Positions 1 through 8,392 of a stretch of DNA of 63,226 nucleotides are shown in pieces; the first letter of the stretch is position 1; each line of letters starts with the position of its first letter. The translations under genes and the position numbers were made by a program. Origin of the DNA: Comamonadaceae bacterium (lineage in GTDB: Bacteria; Pseudomonadota; Gammaproteobacteria; Burkholderiales; Burkholderiaceae_C); assembly GCA_027490925.1 (NCBI GenBank), contig JAIXXF010000021.1:1-63226 (forward strand), read 5' to 3'. The notes below the pieces were generated by a model that saw nothing but the letters and a program-made list of their open reading frames with translations, was not told the origin of the DNA and searched no databases.

Positions 1-135
1 AACTTTGTGGCCCAGCAGGTGGGCGGCAAAGGCGGCGGTAAGGCCGACTTGGCCATGGCGGGCGGGACCCAACCCGCAGGCTTGTCAGCGGCGCTGGCGT
101 CGGTCGCGGGCTGGGTGGCCAGCAAACTGGGCTGA
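1..135 (+). CDS. alaS: Alanyl-tRNA synthetase, C-terminal fragment
   Basis: The window opens inside a gene read in frame 1 that ends with TGA at 133-135. The 44 visible residues contain [16 protein letters not shown] followed by a short helix ending in ASKLG. This matches the extreme C-terminus (C-Ala domain) of bacterial AlaRS, whose signature is GGxGGGxxxxAxGG. AlaRS charges tRNA-Ala in the cytoplasm. The catalytic, editing and most of the C-Ala domains lie upstream of the window. A clear intrinsic terminator follows 45 bases after the stop. The identification rests on this short motif but is quite specific. Confidence 0.85.
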   Translation, partial: NFVAQQVGGKGGGKADLAMAGGTQPAGLSAALASVAGWVASKLG

Positions 136-179
136 CACCGCCCTGGGCACCCGTGTGTGCCCTCAGCGCCGATGGCAGC

Positions 180-208
180 AAGGGCCACGTCACAGGCGTG
201 GCCCTTTT
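180..208 (+). terminator. Rho-independent terminator after alaS
   Basis: AAGGGCCACG pairs perfectly with CGTGGCCCTT around a 7-base loop and is followed by TTTT. It lies between the alaS stop (135) and the amidase start (255), so it should end the alaS transcript. Confidence 0.85.
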
Positions 209-254
209 CACATGTGTGCCCTGGCTGGGCCCGTGGTGATGAAAAGGACGAGCG

Positions 255-1751
255 ATGCGATTGGATGAATACCTGCAGTACGACGCGGTGGGGCTGGCGA
301 CCCTGGTACACAGCGGCGACGTGACGCCACAGGCCTTGCTGGACTGTGCTTTGGCCCAGGCGAAAAAGACCAACGACAGGACGAATGCCATCGTTCGGCA
401 ATGGCAACCGGACCTGGCTGGGCCTGAGCCCGGTGCGCCACTGGGTCCGTTCGCAGGGGTGCCATTTTTGCTGAAGGACGGTGGCCAGCACGTCGCGGGG
501 CTACCCACCAGCAACGGGTCGCGTGCGCTGGTGCGCCATGCGCAGACGGCGCATTCCGAGGTGGTACAGCGCTGGGTGGACGCGGGTCTGGTGCCATTTG
601 GCAAAACGAATGTGCCCGAGCTGATGCTCAAAGCCGCCACCGACTCGCGCCTGTGGGGCCGTGCCAGCAACCCGTGGGACCTGACCCGTACGCCTGGCGG
701 CTCCAGCGGCGGCGCGGCGGCGGCGGTGGCCAGCGGGGTGGTCCCGATGGCGGGTGCCAGCGACGGTGGCGGCTCCATACGCATCCCAGCGAGCCATTGC
801 GGTTTGTTCGGGCTGCGGCCGTCACGGGGTCGGGTTTCCAGTGGCCCTGGGTTCGGGGAGGTTTGGAGCGGCGCATCCAGCGAAGGCGTGTTGGGCCGCA
901 GTGTTCGAGACGCCGCCCGCGCGCTGGACGTAATCCATGGCCCCGCCCCGGGCGATCCGTTTCAGATTCCGCTTCCGGTGCGCCGCTTCGAGGCGGCCCT
1001 GGCCGTGCCGACCGAGCGGCTGCGGATCGGTTTCGCCACCGCGTCGCCGATTGGCACCCCTGTGCACCCGGAGGCCCAGGCGGCCGTCGCTCACACCGCT
1101 CGCTGCCTCGCGTCCCTCGGCCACAGCGTGGAAGAAGCAGCCCCCGACATCGACGGGCATGCGCTGGCTGTGAGTTACCTGACCATGTACATGGGGCATG
1201 TGAACGCCACCGTGCTGCGGGCGCGTCTGGCGGGCGCTGTACGGGCGGACTTTGAGCCCATGACGCGCTTGTTGTCCACTCTGGGCGAGGCCTTGTCGTC
1301 GGGCCGCTTTGTGAACGCCTTGGCGCAGTGGAACGTCTACGCCCGGGCGTTGGGCCGTTTCCACCAGCGGTATGACCTCTACCTCACGCCCACCGTGGCA
1401 GCGCCCGCGCCGCTGCATGGTGCGGGCGACCTGCCGGGGTGGCAGATCGCCACACTCGACCTGTTGGACCGCACCGGTCTGGTCGGGCTGCTGGCGCGGC
1501 GCGGCTGGCTGGACGGCGTGGTGCAACAGATTGCGCGCGACAACCTGGCGTTTGTGCCGTTCACCCAACTCGCTAACCTGACCGGGACACCTGCGATGTC
1601 GGTGCCGTTGCACCGGACGCCCGACGGCCTGCCAATCGGCTCGCAGTTCATTGCGCCGCACGGCGGCGAAGAGCGATTGCTGCGCTTGGCGCACCAGTTG
1701 GAGACCGCCCAGCCTTGGGGCCATCGTCTGCCAGACTGGGTCCGGGGCTGA
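255..1751 (+). CDS. Amidase signature family hydrolase
   Basis: 498 aa. A cytoplasmic serine hydrolase of the amidase-signature superfamily, which cleaves amide bonds with a Ser-cisSer-Lys triad. The sequence shows the catalytic lysine in FLLKD (K74), the glycine/serine loop TPGGSSGGAAAA with the probable cis-serine at S150, and the nucleophile in SDGGGSIRIPA (S174). The length is normal for the family. The ATG at 255 is preceded by GAAAAGGACG, a reasonable ribosome binding site. The gene stands alone between the alaS terminator and the convergent mltB. GatA is unlikely because no gatB or gatC lies nearby. The substrate cannot be told from sequence; aryl or aliphatic amides are typical for stand-alone members. 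Confidence 0.85.
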   Translation: MRLDEYLQYDAVGLATLVHSGDVTPQALLDCALAQAKKTNDRTNAIVRQWQPDLAGPEPGAPLGPFAGVPFLLKDGGQHVAGLPTSNGSRALVRHAQTAHSEVVQRWVDAGLVPFGKTNVPELMLKAATDSRLWGRASNPWDLTRTPGGSSGGAAAAVASGVVPMAGASDGGGSIRIPASHCGLFGLRPSRGRVSSGPGFGEVWSGASSEGVLGRSVRDAARALDVIHGPAPGDPFQIPLPVRRFEAALAVPTERLRIGFATASPIGTPVHPEAQAAVAHTARCLASLGHSVEEAAPDIDGHALAVSYLTMYMGHVNATVLRARLAGAVRADFEPMTRLLSTLGEALSSGRFVNALAQWNVYARALGRFHQRYDLYLTPTVAAPAPLHGAGDLPGWQIATLDLLDRTGLVGLLARRGWLDGVVQQIARDNLAFVPFTQLANLTGTPAMSVPLHRTPDGLPIGSQFIAPHGGEERLLRLAHQLETAQPWGHRLPDWVRG

Positions 1752-1825
1752 GGGAACGGCTCACCGGCGAGGGGGTGCGGTGTTGACCGGTCCCAATGGA
1801 CTGCCGCGCTGCGGCGTCGGGGACC

Positions 1826-3319
1826 TCAGCGGTTCATGGCCGCCTTCACTTCGCGGCCGAGTTCAATCACCGCCATCGCGTAGTAGCTGCTTTGGTTGTA
1901 GCGGGTGATGACGTAGAAATTCTGCGTCCCGGCGACGTAGCTGGGCACATCGGCACCGTTTTGCAGCTCCACCAGGGCCAGCAGACCTGAGTGTCCCAGG
2001 CCGGGAAAGTCCAGCACGCCGCCCTTGGCGGTGAAGCTGGCCACGCTGAAGGTGGGCAAGATGTCGGGCGCCAGCAGCGCGTCTTTGTCCAGCCGGGTGG
2101 TGTCCAAGTTGACCGGGTAGTGGGTGGGCAGGCCGCGCTCCCAACCGTAGGCTTTGAAGTAATTCGCCACCGATCCAATCACATCGGCCTGGCTGTCGAA
2201 CAAGTCCACCTTGCCGTCGCGGTCGTAGTCGATCGCGTGCTGCTGCCAGCTGGAGGGCATGAACTGCGGCCACCCCATGGCACCAGCGTAGCTGCCTTTT
2301 AGCGACAGTGGGTCCAGTCCACTGCGGTGGGCCAGGCTCAGCGCCTGTTCCAGCTCGCCGCGAAAATATGCGGTGCGTTCGGTCGCGCGCGGGTGGCTGG
2401 CCGGAAAGTCGAACGCCAGCGTGGTCAGCGCGTCCATCACCCGGAAGTGGCCGGTTTGTTGCCCGTAGATGGTCTCCACGCCGACGATGCCAACAATGAT
2501 TTCAGCGGGAACGCCGAACTCCCGCTCGGCTTTTTCCAACCAGGGTTGGTTCACTTCCCAAAAAGCGGTGCCCGCGTTGATTCGGTACGCGTCGATGAAG
2601 CGGCCACGGTAGGCGCGCCAGTTTTTGGGTGTGCCGGCCGGTGAAGGGGCCATCAGACGGACCACGACCGGCAACAGGTTCGCTTGGCCGATGGCCTGGC
2701 GCACCCAAGCGCGGTCCAGCCCGCGTCGGTCGGCCACGTCGTCTGCAAAGCGCATGGCGTCGGCGCGGGTGGCGTAGGCGGGTCCGGTCTCCTGCCTCGG
2801 CATGCGGGCGCTGGTTTTGATCGCCAACAGCGGGCCGGGGCGGGCGGTGTCCGTGGCGAAGGAGGTGGTGATGGCGACAGCGGTCGACCCCGCTGCAGAG
2901 GCTGCCGCCGTGTTGGTGTTCAAGCCCTGCTTGGCCTTGCGGGCTTTTTCGACCGCGTTGGCTTTGGCAGGGGCCTGGCCTTTGGCGCTGGCGGCGCTCA
3001 GATGGTTGGCGGCTCGGGCGGCCGTCTTGCGAGCCGGGCGGGGCGACGCGGTGTGCGCCTTGGCGCGGCGAGGTGGCCGGTCCTTCGCTGCGCGCAGTGG
3101 AGCGTTCGTTCTGGCCCCTGTGGCGGTGGCTGTTGGTTCGGTCGTTTGGCGGGTTTTCTGTGGGGATTGGGCCAGGCTGGCCCCTTCAGATGCTCTGTGG
3201 ATCGTTTTTTCGGCGCTAGCCCACGTGGGAATTAGTGAGATTGCTATCAAAAATACAGCAAATGTCGTCTGCAACAGTCGCGTCAGAGGCATGGACCGGG
3301 GGGGGTGGGCTCGGGTCAT
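1826..3319 (-). CDS. mltB: Lytic murein transglycosylase B
   Basis: 497 aa. A periplasmic enzyme that cuts the MurNAc-GlcNAc bond of peptidoglycan, forming 1,6-anhydroMurNAc. The SLT_2/MltB fold is clear: the catalytic glutamate sits in GVETIYGQQTG (E282), followed by FPASHPRATERTAYF and the conserved SYAGAMGWPQFMPSS. The N-terminus is a signal peptide (about residues 10-36, ending TWASA) without a lipobox, so the protein is probably soluble or loosely anchored rather than a lipoprotein. Residues ~40-180 are an unusual Lys/Ala/Pro/Thr-rich low-complexity spacer. The annotated ATG abuts the upstream TGA with no gap; an ATG nine codons further in gives a tighter signal peptide. The signal peptide is encoded by an antisense copy of the interspersed repeat at 3218-3259. 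Last gene of the moxR cluster. Confidence 0.88.
   Translation of the reverse strand: MTRAHPPRSMPLTRLLQTTFAVFLIAISLIPTWASAEKTIHRASEGASLAQSPQKTRQTTEPTATATGARTNAPLRAAKDRPPRRAKAHTASPRPARKTAARAANHLSAASAKGQAPAKANAVEKARKAKQGLNTNTAAASAAGSTAVAITTSFATDTARPGPLLAIKTSARMPRQETGPAYATRADAMRFADDVADRRGLDRAWVRQAIGQANLLPVVVRLMAPSPAGTPKNWRAYRGRFIDAYRINAGTAFWEVNQPWLEKAEREFGVPAEIIVGIVGVETIYGQQTGHFRVMDALTTLAFDFPASHPRATERTAYFRGELEQALSLAHRSGLDPLSLKGSYAGAMGWPQFMPSSWQQHAIDYDRDGKVDLFDSQADVIGSVANYFKAYGWERGLPTHYPVNLDTTRLDKDALLAPDILPTFSVASFTAKGGVLDFPGLGHSGLLALVELQNGADVPSYVAGTQNFYVITRYNQSSYYAMAVIELGREVKAAMNR
3218..3259 (+). repeat. Interspersed 42-nt repeat, copy 1 (in mltB signal peptide)
   Basis: Core running from AGCCCACGTG to CAAAAATACAGC, exactly 42 nt. 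It shares the AGCCC start, the GCTATCAAAA block and the terminal AGC with six other copies in this window. It lies antisense to mltB and encodes roughly residues 21-34, the hydrophobic core and distal part of the signal peptide. Confidence 0.65.
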
Positions 3320-5347
3320 TCAGGGCTTTAGGGTGGGCCAGGGCAAGCGCTTGAATTGTCGCCGCAGTGGGGCCAAGGGGGGGTGTCTGCCAGGCGCGTA
3401 GCGCTGGGCTTCGAGTCGCAACAGCCAGTCGGCCAGCGCGTCGCCATCGGCGCCGAACCGTTGACGCACCTGTGCGGCCATGTCTCGGGGCGGGCAGGCG
3501 CTGGGCAAGGCCAGTCCAGCGCGGCGCAGGCGCCTGCGGCAACGCGCCAGCAAGCGCAACCACGGGTCGTGCTGGCTGCGGTCCCACAGTGTCCAGCCCG
3601 CACCCAACAGGCTGGCGGTGACCACCACACCGATCAGCAGATGGGCGAGGTTTTGCCAGCTGGGCGAGGCAAAGCCGAGCTGCTTGAGCAAGTCGAACTG
3701 GCGGCTTTGGGTGTAGTTCAACACCCACTGGTTCCAGCCGTTGTTGAGTGCTTCCCAGCGGGCCCGCAGGCTGGCGAGCAGGTTGGGGCTGAGGGCGGTG
3801 AAGGCCCCACTGAAGGCGGTGGCGAGCGCGCCTTGTGGCGCCTGGAGCCGCTGGAAACTGCCGGTGCGGCCGGGCGATACGGCGCTGGTGGGGTCGACCC
3901 GTAACCAGCCCAGACCGTCTTGCCAGACCTCGGCCCAGGCGTGGGCGTCGCTCTGCCGAACGGTCCAATACCCATCGACGGTGTTGCGTTCACCGCCCTG
4001 GTAGCCGGTGACCACCCGAGCGGGCACATCCAGCGCCCGCATCAGCACAACAAAGGCCGATGCGATGTGTTCGCAAAAGCCCTCTTTGCGGTCGAACCAG
4101 AACTCGTCGGCTGTGTGTTCGCCGTACAGACCAGGTTCCAGCGTGTAGGTGTATCCGCCGGTGCGCAGCCGTTCCAGCGCCGCATCAGCGAGCTCTGCCG
4201 CCCCGGCGGTGGCGAAGCGCGGTTCGCGGCGTAATTCAGCGGCCAATGCCAAGGTGCGCGGGTTGAAGCCAGCAGGCAGGTCGATGTAGTCCTGCAATTG
4301 CACCGCCTGGCGCTCGGGGCCATGGCGGAAGCGGGGGTGGCTTTCGGCGCGGTAACGCACCAGGTCAGTGATGGGGCGGGTGGACAGCCACTGCAGGTCG
4401 GCGGTCATTTTCAGTTCGTGGCCTGGAACGACCGGTGCCTGGCCTGTGGCCTCCAACACGAACACCCATGGGCGGTTGTTGGGCTCCAGCGTCACCTCGT
4501 AGCGCACCAGCTCGCCCTGGGTCTGGAGCGCAGCCGGGGTCTGGAAGCGGGGGAGAAAAGACGACTGCAGCGGACGCCATTCGTGCCCGTCGAAGGTGGA
4601 GAGCACCGGGCCGCGAAAGTAGAGCTGGTTCTGCGGCGGCACCGGGCCGTCGAAGCGGATGCGCATCGCGATGCTGTCGTCCAGCGCCAGTCTGGCGATG
4701 TTGCCGATTTGCATGTTGGCCGACAGGCCACTTCGCCCAGACAAGCCGTCGCTGGGGATGCCCCACAGCGGCGCCATGCGCGGGAACAGCAAAAACATCA
4801 CCGCCATGATGGGTGCGCCCAGCAGCGCCATGCCACCTGCGGTGCGTGCTGCGCCCCACAGCGAGGGCCGACCCACGGGCATGTGCGCGTTGACCAGTGC
4901 CGTCAACAGCCCGAGCAACGCCACCAACATCGCGGCAGCGGTGAGCAGCGACTGCGAGAAAAAGAAGTTGGTGAGCATGGTGAAGAACCCAAGGAAAAAC
5001 ACCACGAAGGCGTCCCGCCGCGCCCGCAGTTCAAGGGTTTTCAAGGCCAACAACACCACCGTGAGCGTCACTCCCGCGTCTCGGCCCAGCAGAGTCCGGT
5101 GGGTGTAGAAGGTCGCTGCCACGGTCAAGGCCAGCAGCGCGCCCAGCCACCAGGCGTTGGGCAGCGGGCGGTTTTGCAGCGCGAGCACACCGCGCCACAG
5201 CAGCACTCCTGCGGCGAGCAACACGCACCACAGCGGCAGGTTGCGGGCCTGGGGCAGCACGACCCAGGCCACCACCAACAGCAGAAACAAGGTGTCGCGG
5301 CTGTCCCGGGGAAGGGCGTACAGCGTGCGGCGCAGGGCAGCCATCAC
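3320..5347 (-). CDS. TgpA-type membrane transglutaminase (DUF3488/transglut_core/DUF4129)
   Basis: 675 aa. Inner-membrane protein with about five to six hydrophobic segments in residues 1-190 (DUF3488/TgpA N-terminal domain), a periplasmic transglutaminase-like domain, one further membrane segment near 560, and a cytoplasmic DUF4129-like tail. The papain-like triad is visible: Cys425 in KEGFCEHIASAF, His469 in SDAHAWAEVW and Asp485 in GWLRVDPT. Characterised relatives such as Pseudomonas TgpA are needed for viability; their physiological substrate is unclear. The gene follows moxR and a DUF58 gene, the standard arrangement for this family, and directly abuts mltB, suggesting a joint envelope function (inference). 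Confidence 0.88.
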   Translation of the reverse strand: MMAALRRTLYALPRDSRDTLFLLLVVAWVVLPQARNLPLWCVLLAAGVLLWRGVLALQNRPLPNAWWLGALLALTVAATFYTHRTLLGRDAGVTLTVVLLALKTLELRARRDAFVVFFLGFFTMLTNFFFSQSLLTAAAMLVALLGLLTALVNAHMPVGRPSLWGAARTAGGMALLGAPIMAVMFLLFPRMAPLWGIPSDGLSGRSGLSANMQIGNIARLALDDSIAMRIRFDGPVPPQNQLYFRGPVLSTFDGHEWRPLQSSFLPRFQTPAALQTQGELVRYEVTLEPNNRPWVFVLEATGQAPVVPGHELKMTADLQWLSTRPITDLVRYRAESHPRFRHGPERQAVQLQDYIDLPAGFNPRTLALAAELRREPRFATAGAAELADAALERLRTGGYTYTLEPGLYGEHTADEFWFDRKEGFCEHIASAFVVLMRALDVPARVVTGYQGGERNTVDGYWTVRQSDAHAWAEVWQDGLGWLRVDPTSAVSPGRTGSFQRLQAPQGALATAFSGAFTALSPNLLASLRARWEALNNGWNQWVLNYTQSRQFDLLKQLGFASPSWQNLAHLLIGVVVTASLLGAGWTLWDRSQHDPWLRLLARCRRRLRRAGLALPSACPPRDMAAQVRQRFGADGDALADWLLRLEAQRYAPGRHPPLAPLRRQFKRLPWPTLKP

Positions 5348-5462
5348 GCCGCGCCCCTCCGTCGCGCCAGGTGACCGCCAGCTTCAGCCGCGGTGTGCGC
5401 GCCATGGGGGGTCCCGCATGCGAATGGAGCGTGTCGCGCGTGCTGCGCCGTGGTCAGGGGGG

Positions 5463-6446
5463 TCAGCACAACGCCAGGGCTTCCAGGCAGCGCCGTTGGT
5501 GGGCCAGTCCCTGATGGGGTGGCAGTTGCAGGTTGGGCAGCCTGAGCCCGTAGTCCAACCCGCGCGCTTCGGCTTGGATCACCCAGGCGCACAAACGTGA
5601 AAGGCGCTGCTCAAGGTCTGCCCCCCCGGCTTGGGCATGGTCCAGCCACAGCGCGTGGCGTTGGGGCGTCTGGGTGTCGCGGCTGACCAGGGCACCCCCT
5701 CCGGTCTCCAGCGTTTTTGCGGCCTTCTTCCAGACCACCAGCTTCAGTGGATCACCGCGGCGGTAGGCACGGACGCCGTCGTACTCTCCCAAACCCGGTG
5801 CGTGGGCGAGGCCGGTGCCCCCGGCGCGGGGTTCCCCCTGTGGCAGTGGCGGTGGATGAGCTTCTGGAGCGGGGTACACAAGCAGCGGCGCGGCTGGACT
5901 CCAGACCGTCCAGGCCCGGAACGTGCCCATCGGGTAGCGGGTTTCCGCGGTCAGGGTCGGCAGCTTGTGCTGGCCCCGCCGCTGCGGTTCGAAAGCGACT
6001 TGTACCATGGCGCTGCCTTCGCCCGGCACATCGGTCCAGCCCCACCGGCCGGTGTCGGTCACGCTGAGCGCCACGGCGTGGCGGGTCGAGCGTTTGGCGT
6101 TGTGCAGTTGCACGGACAAGGTGGCGCGCGACCGGGCGAACACCGGTTCAGGGGGGATCAGGGTGAGTGTCAGCCCGCGCAGGGTGCCGTGGCAGACGTG
6201 CATGCCCACCAGCGCATTGCCCGCCAGCAGAAAAGTGAGCAGGTAGCCCAGGTTGAGCTGGTAGTTGATGGACGCCAGCAGCAGCACCAGCAGGGTGGCC
6301 GCCAGCATCAACCCAGGGCGGGTGGGCATGATGTAGACGTTCCGCTGGGTGAGGGTGGTGGTGTCTGAAAGCGGCAACCGGGCCAGCCACCAGCGTTGAA
6401 CGCGGCGGCGGGCGGCGGTGACGGTCGGCAGGGTCGCGACAGGCAT
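5463..6446 (-). CDS. DUF58 domain protein
   Basis: 327 aa. Two adjacent membrane helices (about residues 45-85) are followed by a soluble region with the DUF58 hallmark near 240-260: GVRAYRRGDPLKLVVWKKAAKT. DUF58 proteins have a von Willebrand-like fold and are nearly always paired with MoxR ATPases, probably as their partner. The start lies 4 bp after the moxR stop, so the two are surely co-transcribed. The 115 bp between this gene and the transglutaminase gene contain nothing I recognise. Biochemical role unknown. Confidence 0.85.
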   Translation of the reverse strand: MPVATLPTVTAARRRVQRWWLARLPLSDTTTLTQRNVYIMPTRPGLMLAATLLVLLLASINYQLNLGYLLTFLLAGNALVGMHVCHGTLRGLTLTLIPPEPVFARSRATLSVQLHNAKRSTRHAVALSVTDTGRWGWTDVPGEGSAMVQVAFEPQRRGQHKLPTLTAETRYPMGTFRAWTVWSPAAPLLVYPAPEAHPPPLPQGEPRAGGTGLAHAPGLGEYDGVRAYRRGDPLKLVVWKKAAKTLETGGGALVSRDTQTPQRHALWLDHAQAGGADLEQRLSRLCAWVIQAEARGLDYGLRLPNLQLPPHQGLAHQRRCLEALALC

Positions 6447-6450
6447 GGCC

Positions 6451-7395
6451 TCAGGGCAGTGGGACGGCGTCGAGCATCGCGCGGACCTGTTCCACCGAAC
6501 CGCGTCCAGCGTCGCTCACCGGCACCAGGCGGTGGGCCACGGTTTGCGGCAACACCGACTGCACATCGTCTGGGGCCACGTAGTCGCGGCCGTTGAGCAG
6601 CGCTTGCGCCTTGGCCGCGCGCACCAAGGCGATGCCCGCCCGAGGCGACAGCCCTTGCAAAAACCAGCGCCCATTCCGGGTGGCGGCGATCAGGTCTTGC
6701 ACGTAGTTGAGCAGAGCTTCGGCGGTGTGTACCGCCAGCACTTGGCCTTGCAGGGCCACCAACTCGGGCAACGTGAGCGCGGCGGGCAGTGTGTCGGCCA
6801 GGTCACGGCGGTCGCTTCCTGTCAGAAGGACCCGTTCGGCCGCGCGGTCGGGGTAGCCCAAGGAGATGCGCATCAAGAACCGGTCCAACTGGGACTCCGG
6901 CAACGCGAAGGTGCCCAGTTGGTCCTGGGGATTCTGCGTCGCGATGACGAAAAACGGTGTGGGCAACGGGCGAGTCGCGCCCTCGACCGTGACCTGCTTT
7001 TCCTCCATGGCTTCCAGCAGCGCGCTTTGCGTCTTGGGGCTGGCACGGTTGATTTCGTCGGCCAGCAGCACCTGTGTGAACAGTGGCCCCGGGTGGAACA
7101 CGAAGCCCTCTCGGCCGCGTTCGTACACCGACACGCCAGACAGGTCGCTGGGCATCAGATCGGCGGTGAACTGCACGCGGGAGAAGTCCAGGCCGAAGGT
7201 GCGGGCCAGCGCGTGGGCGAGGGTGGTTTTTCCCACCCCGGGGACGTCCTCGATCAGCAGGTGGCCCCCGGCCAGCAAACAGGCCACGCAGTCTTGTACC
7301 TGCGACTGTTTGCCCACAATGACCGTGTTAAGCTGGGCAAGTAACTGATTAAGTTTGGGGCGAATGTCCATGTTGGACATTGAATCGGCGTTCAT
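6451..7395 (-). CDS. MoxR-family AAA+ ATPase
   Basis: 314 aa from the ATG at 7395. A cytoplasmic chaperone-like AAA_3 ATPase. Walker A is DVPGVGKTTLA (K57), Walker B is VLLADEINRASPKTQ, and sensor motifs follow (ATQNPQDQLGTFALPE, then SPRAGIALVRAAKA). MoxR proteins remodel or activate partner proteins, here probably the DUF58 product encoded 4 bp downstream. Start choice is uncertain: TTG 7413, ATG 7395, ATG 7380 and ATG 7371 are all in frame, and none has a strong Shine-Dalgarno sequence. Family alignment fits 7395 or 7380. First gene of the minus-strand cluster; divergent from the deacetylase-like gene with almost no intergenic space. Confidence 0.88.
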   Translation of the reverse strand: MNADSMSNMDIRPKLNQLLAQLNTVIVGKQSQVQDCVACLLAGGHLLIEDVPGVGKTTLAHALARTFGLDFSRVQFTADLMPSDLSGVSVYERGREGFVFHPGPLFTQVLLADEINRASPKTQSALLEAMEEKQVTVEGATRPLPTPFFVIATQNPQDQLGTFALPESQLDRFLMRISLGYPDRAAERVLLTGSDRRDLADTLPAALTLPELVALQGQVLAVHTAEALLNYVQDLIAATRNGRWFLQGLSPRAGIALVRAAKAQALLNGRDYVAPDDVQSVLPQTVAHRLVPVSDAGRGSVEQVRAMLDAVPLP

Positions 7396-7424
7396 CGCTT
7401 GAAGATACCGCAATCACACACGAC

Positions 7425-8378
7425 ATGGGCGCGACGGGCTACTTCACACACAGCGATTGCCTGAAGCACGACATGGGTGCTGGGCACCCCGAATGCCCAG
7501 GACGCCTGCACGCGATCGAAGACCGGCTGCTGGCTTCGGGCGTGCGGGACGCGCTTGACCGGCGTGAGGCACCGCCTGCCCCGCTGGCCGACCTGGAGCT
7601 GGCCCACGACCGAATGCACGTGGCGTCTCTCAGAGGATTGAGCGACCAGCTGTGCGACGACCAACGCTCCGGCGGACCCGCGCTCACCCACCTCGACCCC
7701 GACACCGCCATGAACGTGCACACCTGGAGTGCCGCACTCGCCGCTGCCGGTGCGACCTTGGCCGCGACCGACGCAGTGATCGCAGGCGAGCTTGAAAACG
7801 CGTTTTGTGCAGTGCGGCCACCGGGCCACCACGCCGGCCACGACCATGCGATGGGGTTCTGCTTTTTCAACAACGTCGCCGTGGCGGCCAAGTACGCCCT
7901 CGAACGGCACGGCTTGGACCGCGTGGCCATTGTCGACTTTGATGTCCACCACGGAAACGGCACCGAAGACATTGTTGCTGGGGACCACCGCATTTTGATG
8001 GTGAGCTTTTTCCAGCACCCTTTTTATCCGCACAGCGGCGACCAACCTTCTGCCAGCAACTTGGTGAACCTGCCGGTGCCCGCCTACACCCGGGGCATGG
8101 AGGTCAGGGAACTGATCGACCTGGCCTGGATGCCGCGGCTCAACGCCTTCAAGCCGCAAATGGTCTTCATCAGTGCCGGTTTCGACGCCCACCGCGAAGA
8201 CGACCTGGGTCAGTTGGGTCTGACCGAACAAGACTATGCCTGGATCACGCAGCGCATCAAAGACGTGGCTCAGCGACACGCCAAAGGGCGCATCGTCAGC
8301 GCGCTGGAAGGCGGCTACAACTTGAGCGCGCTGGGCCGCAGTGTGGAAGCCCACCTGCGGGTGCTGGCCGGCGTTTGA
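7425..8378 (+). CDS. Histone deacetylase family / acetoin-utilisation-type hydrolase
   Basis: 317 aa. Zinc-dependent deacetylase fold (arginase/HDAC superfamily, class II bacterial type). Visible motifs: GHPECPGRL at 20-28, the active-site histidine pair in RPPGHHAGHD (H135, H136), zinc ligands in DFDVHHGNGTED (D173, H175) and AGFDAH (D254), and the C-terminal EGGYNL. Bacterial relatives act on acetylpolyamines or acetyl-lysine proteins; the true substrate here is unknown. I chose ATG 7425 because family members begin just before the tyrosine-rich strand; an in-frame TTG at 7380 would add 15 unconserved residues. The stop lies 14 bp before the crotonase gene, so the two form an operon. Confidence 0.85.
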   Translation: MGATGYFTHSDCLKHDMGAGHPECPGRLHAIEDRLLASGVRDALDRREAPPAPLADLELAHDRMHVASLRGLSDQLCDDQRSGGPALTHLDPDTAMNVHTWSAALAAAGATLAATDAVIAGELENAFCAVRPPGHHAGHDHAMGFCFFNNVAVAAKYALERHGLDRVAIVDFDVHHGNGTEDIVAGDHRILMVSFFQHPFYPHSGDQPSASNLVNLPVPAYTRGMEVRELIDLAWMPRLNAFKPQMVFISAGFDAHREDDLGQLGLTEQDYAWITQRIKDVAQRHAKGRIVSALEGGYNLSALGRSVEAHLRVLAGV

Positions 8379-8392
8379 CCCCATCAATTTCA

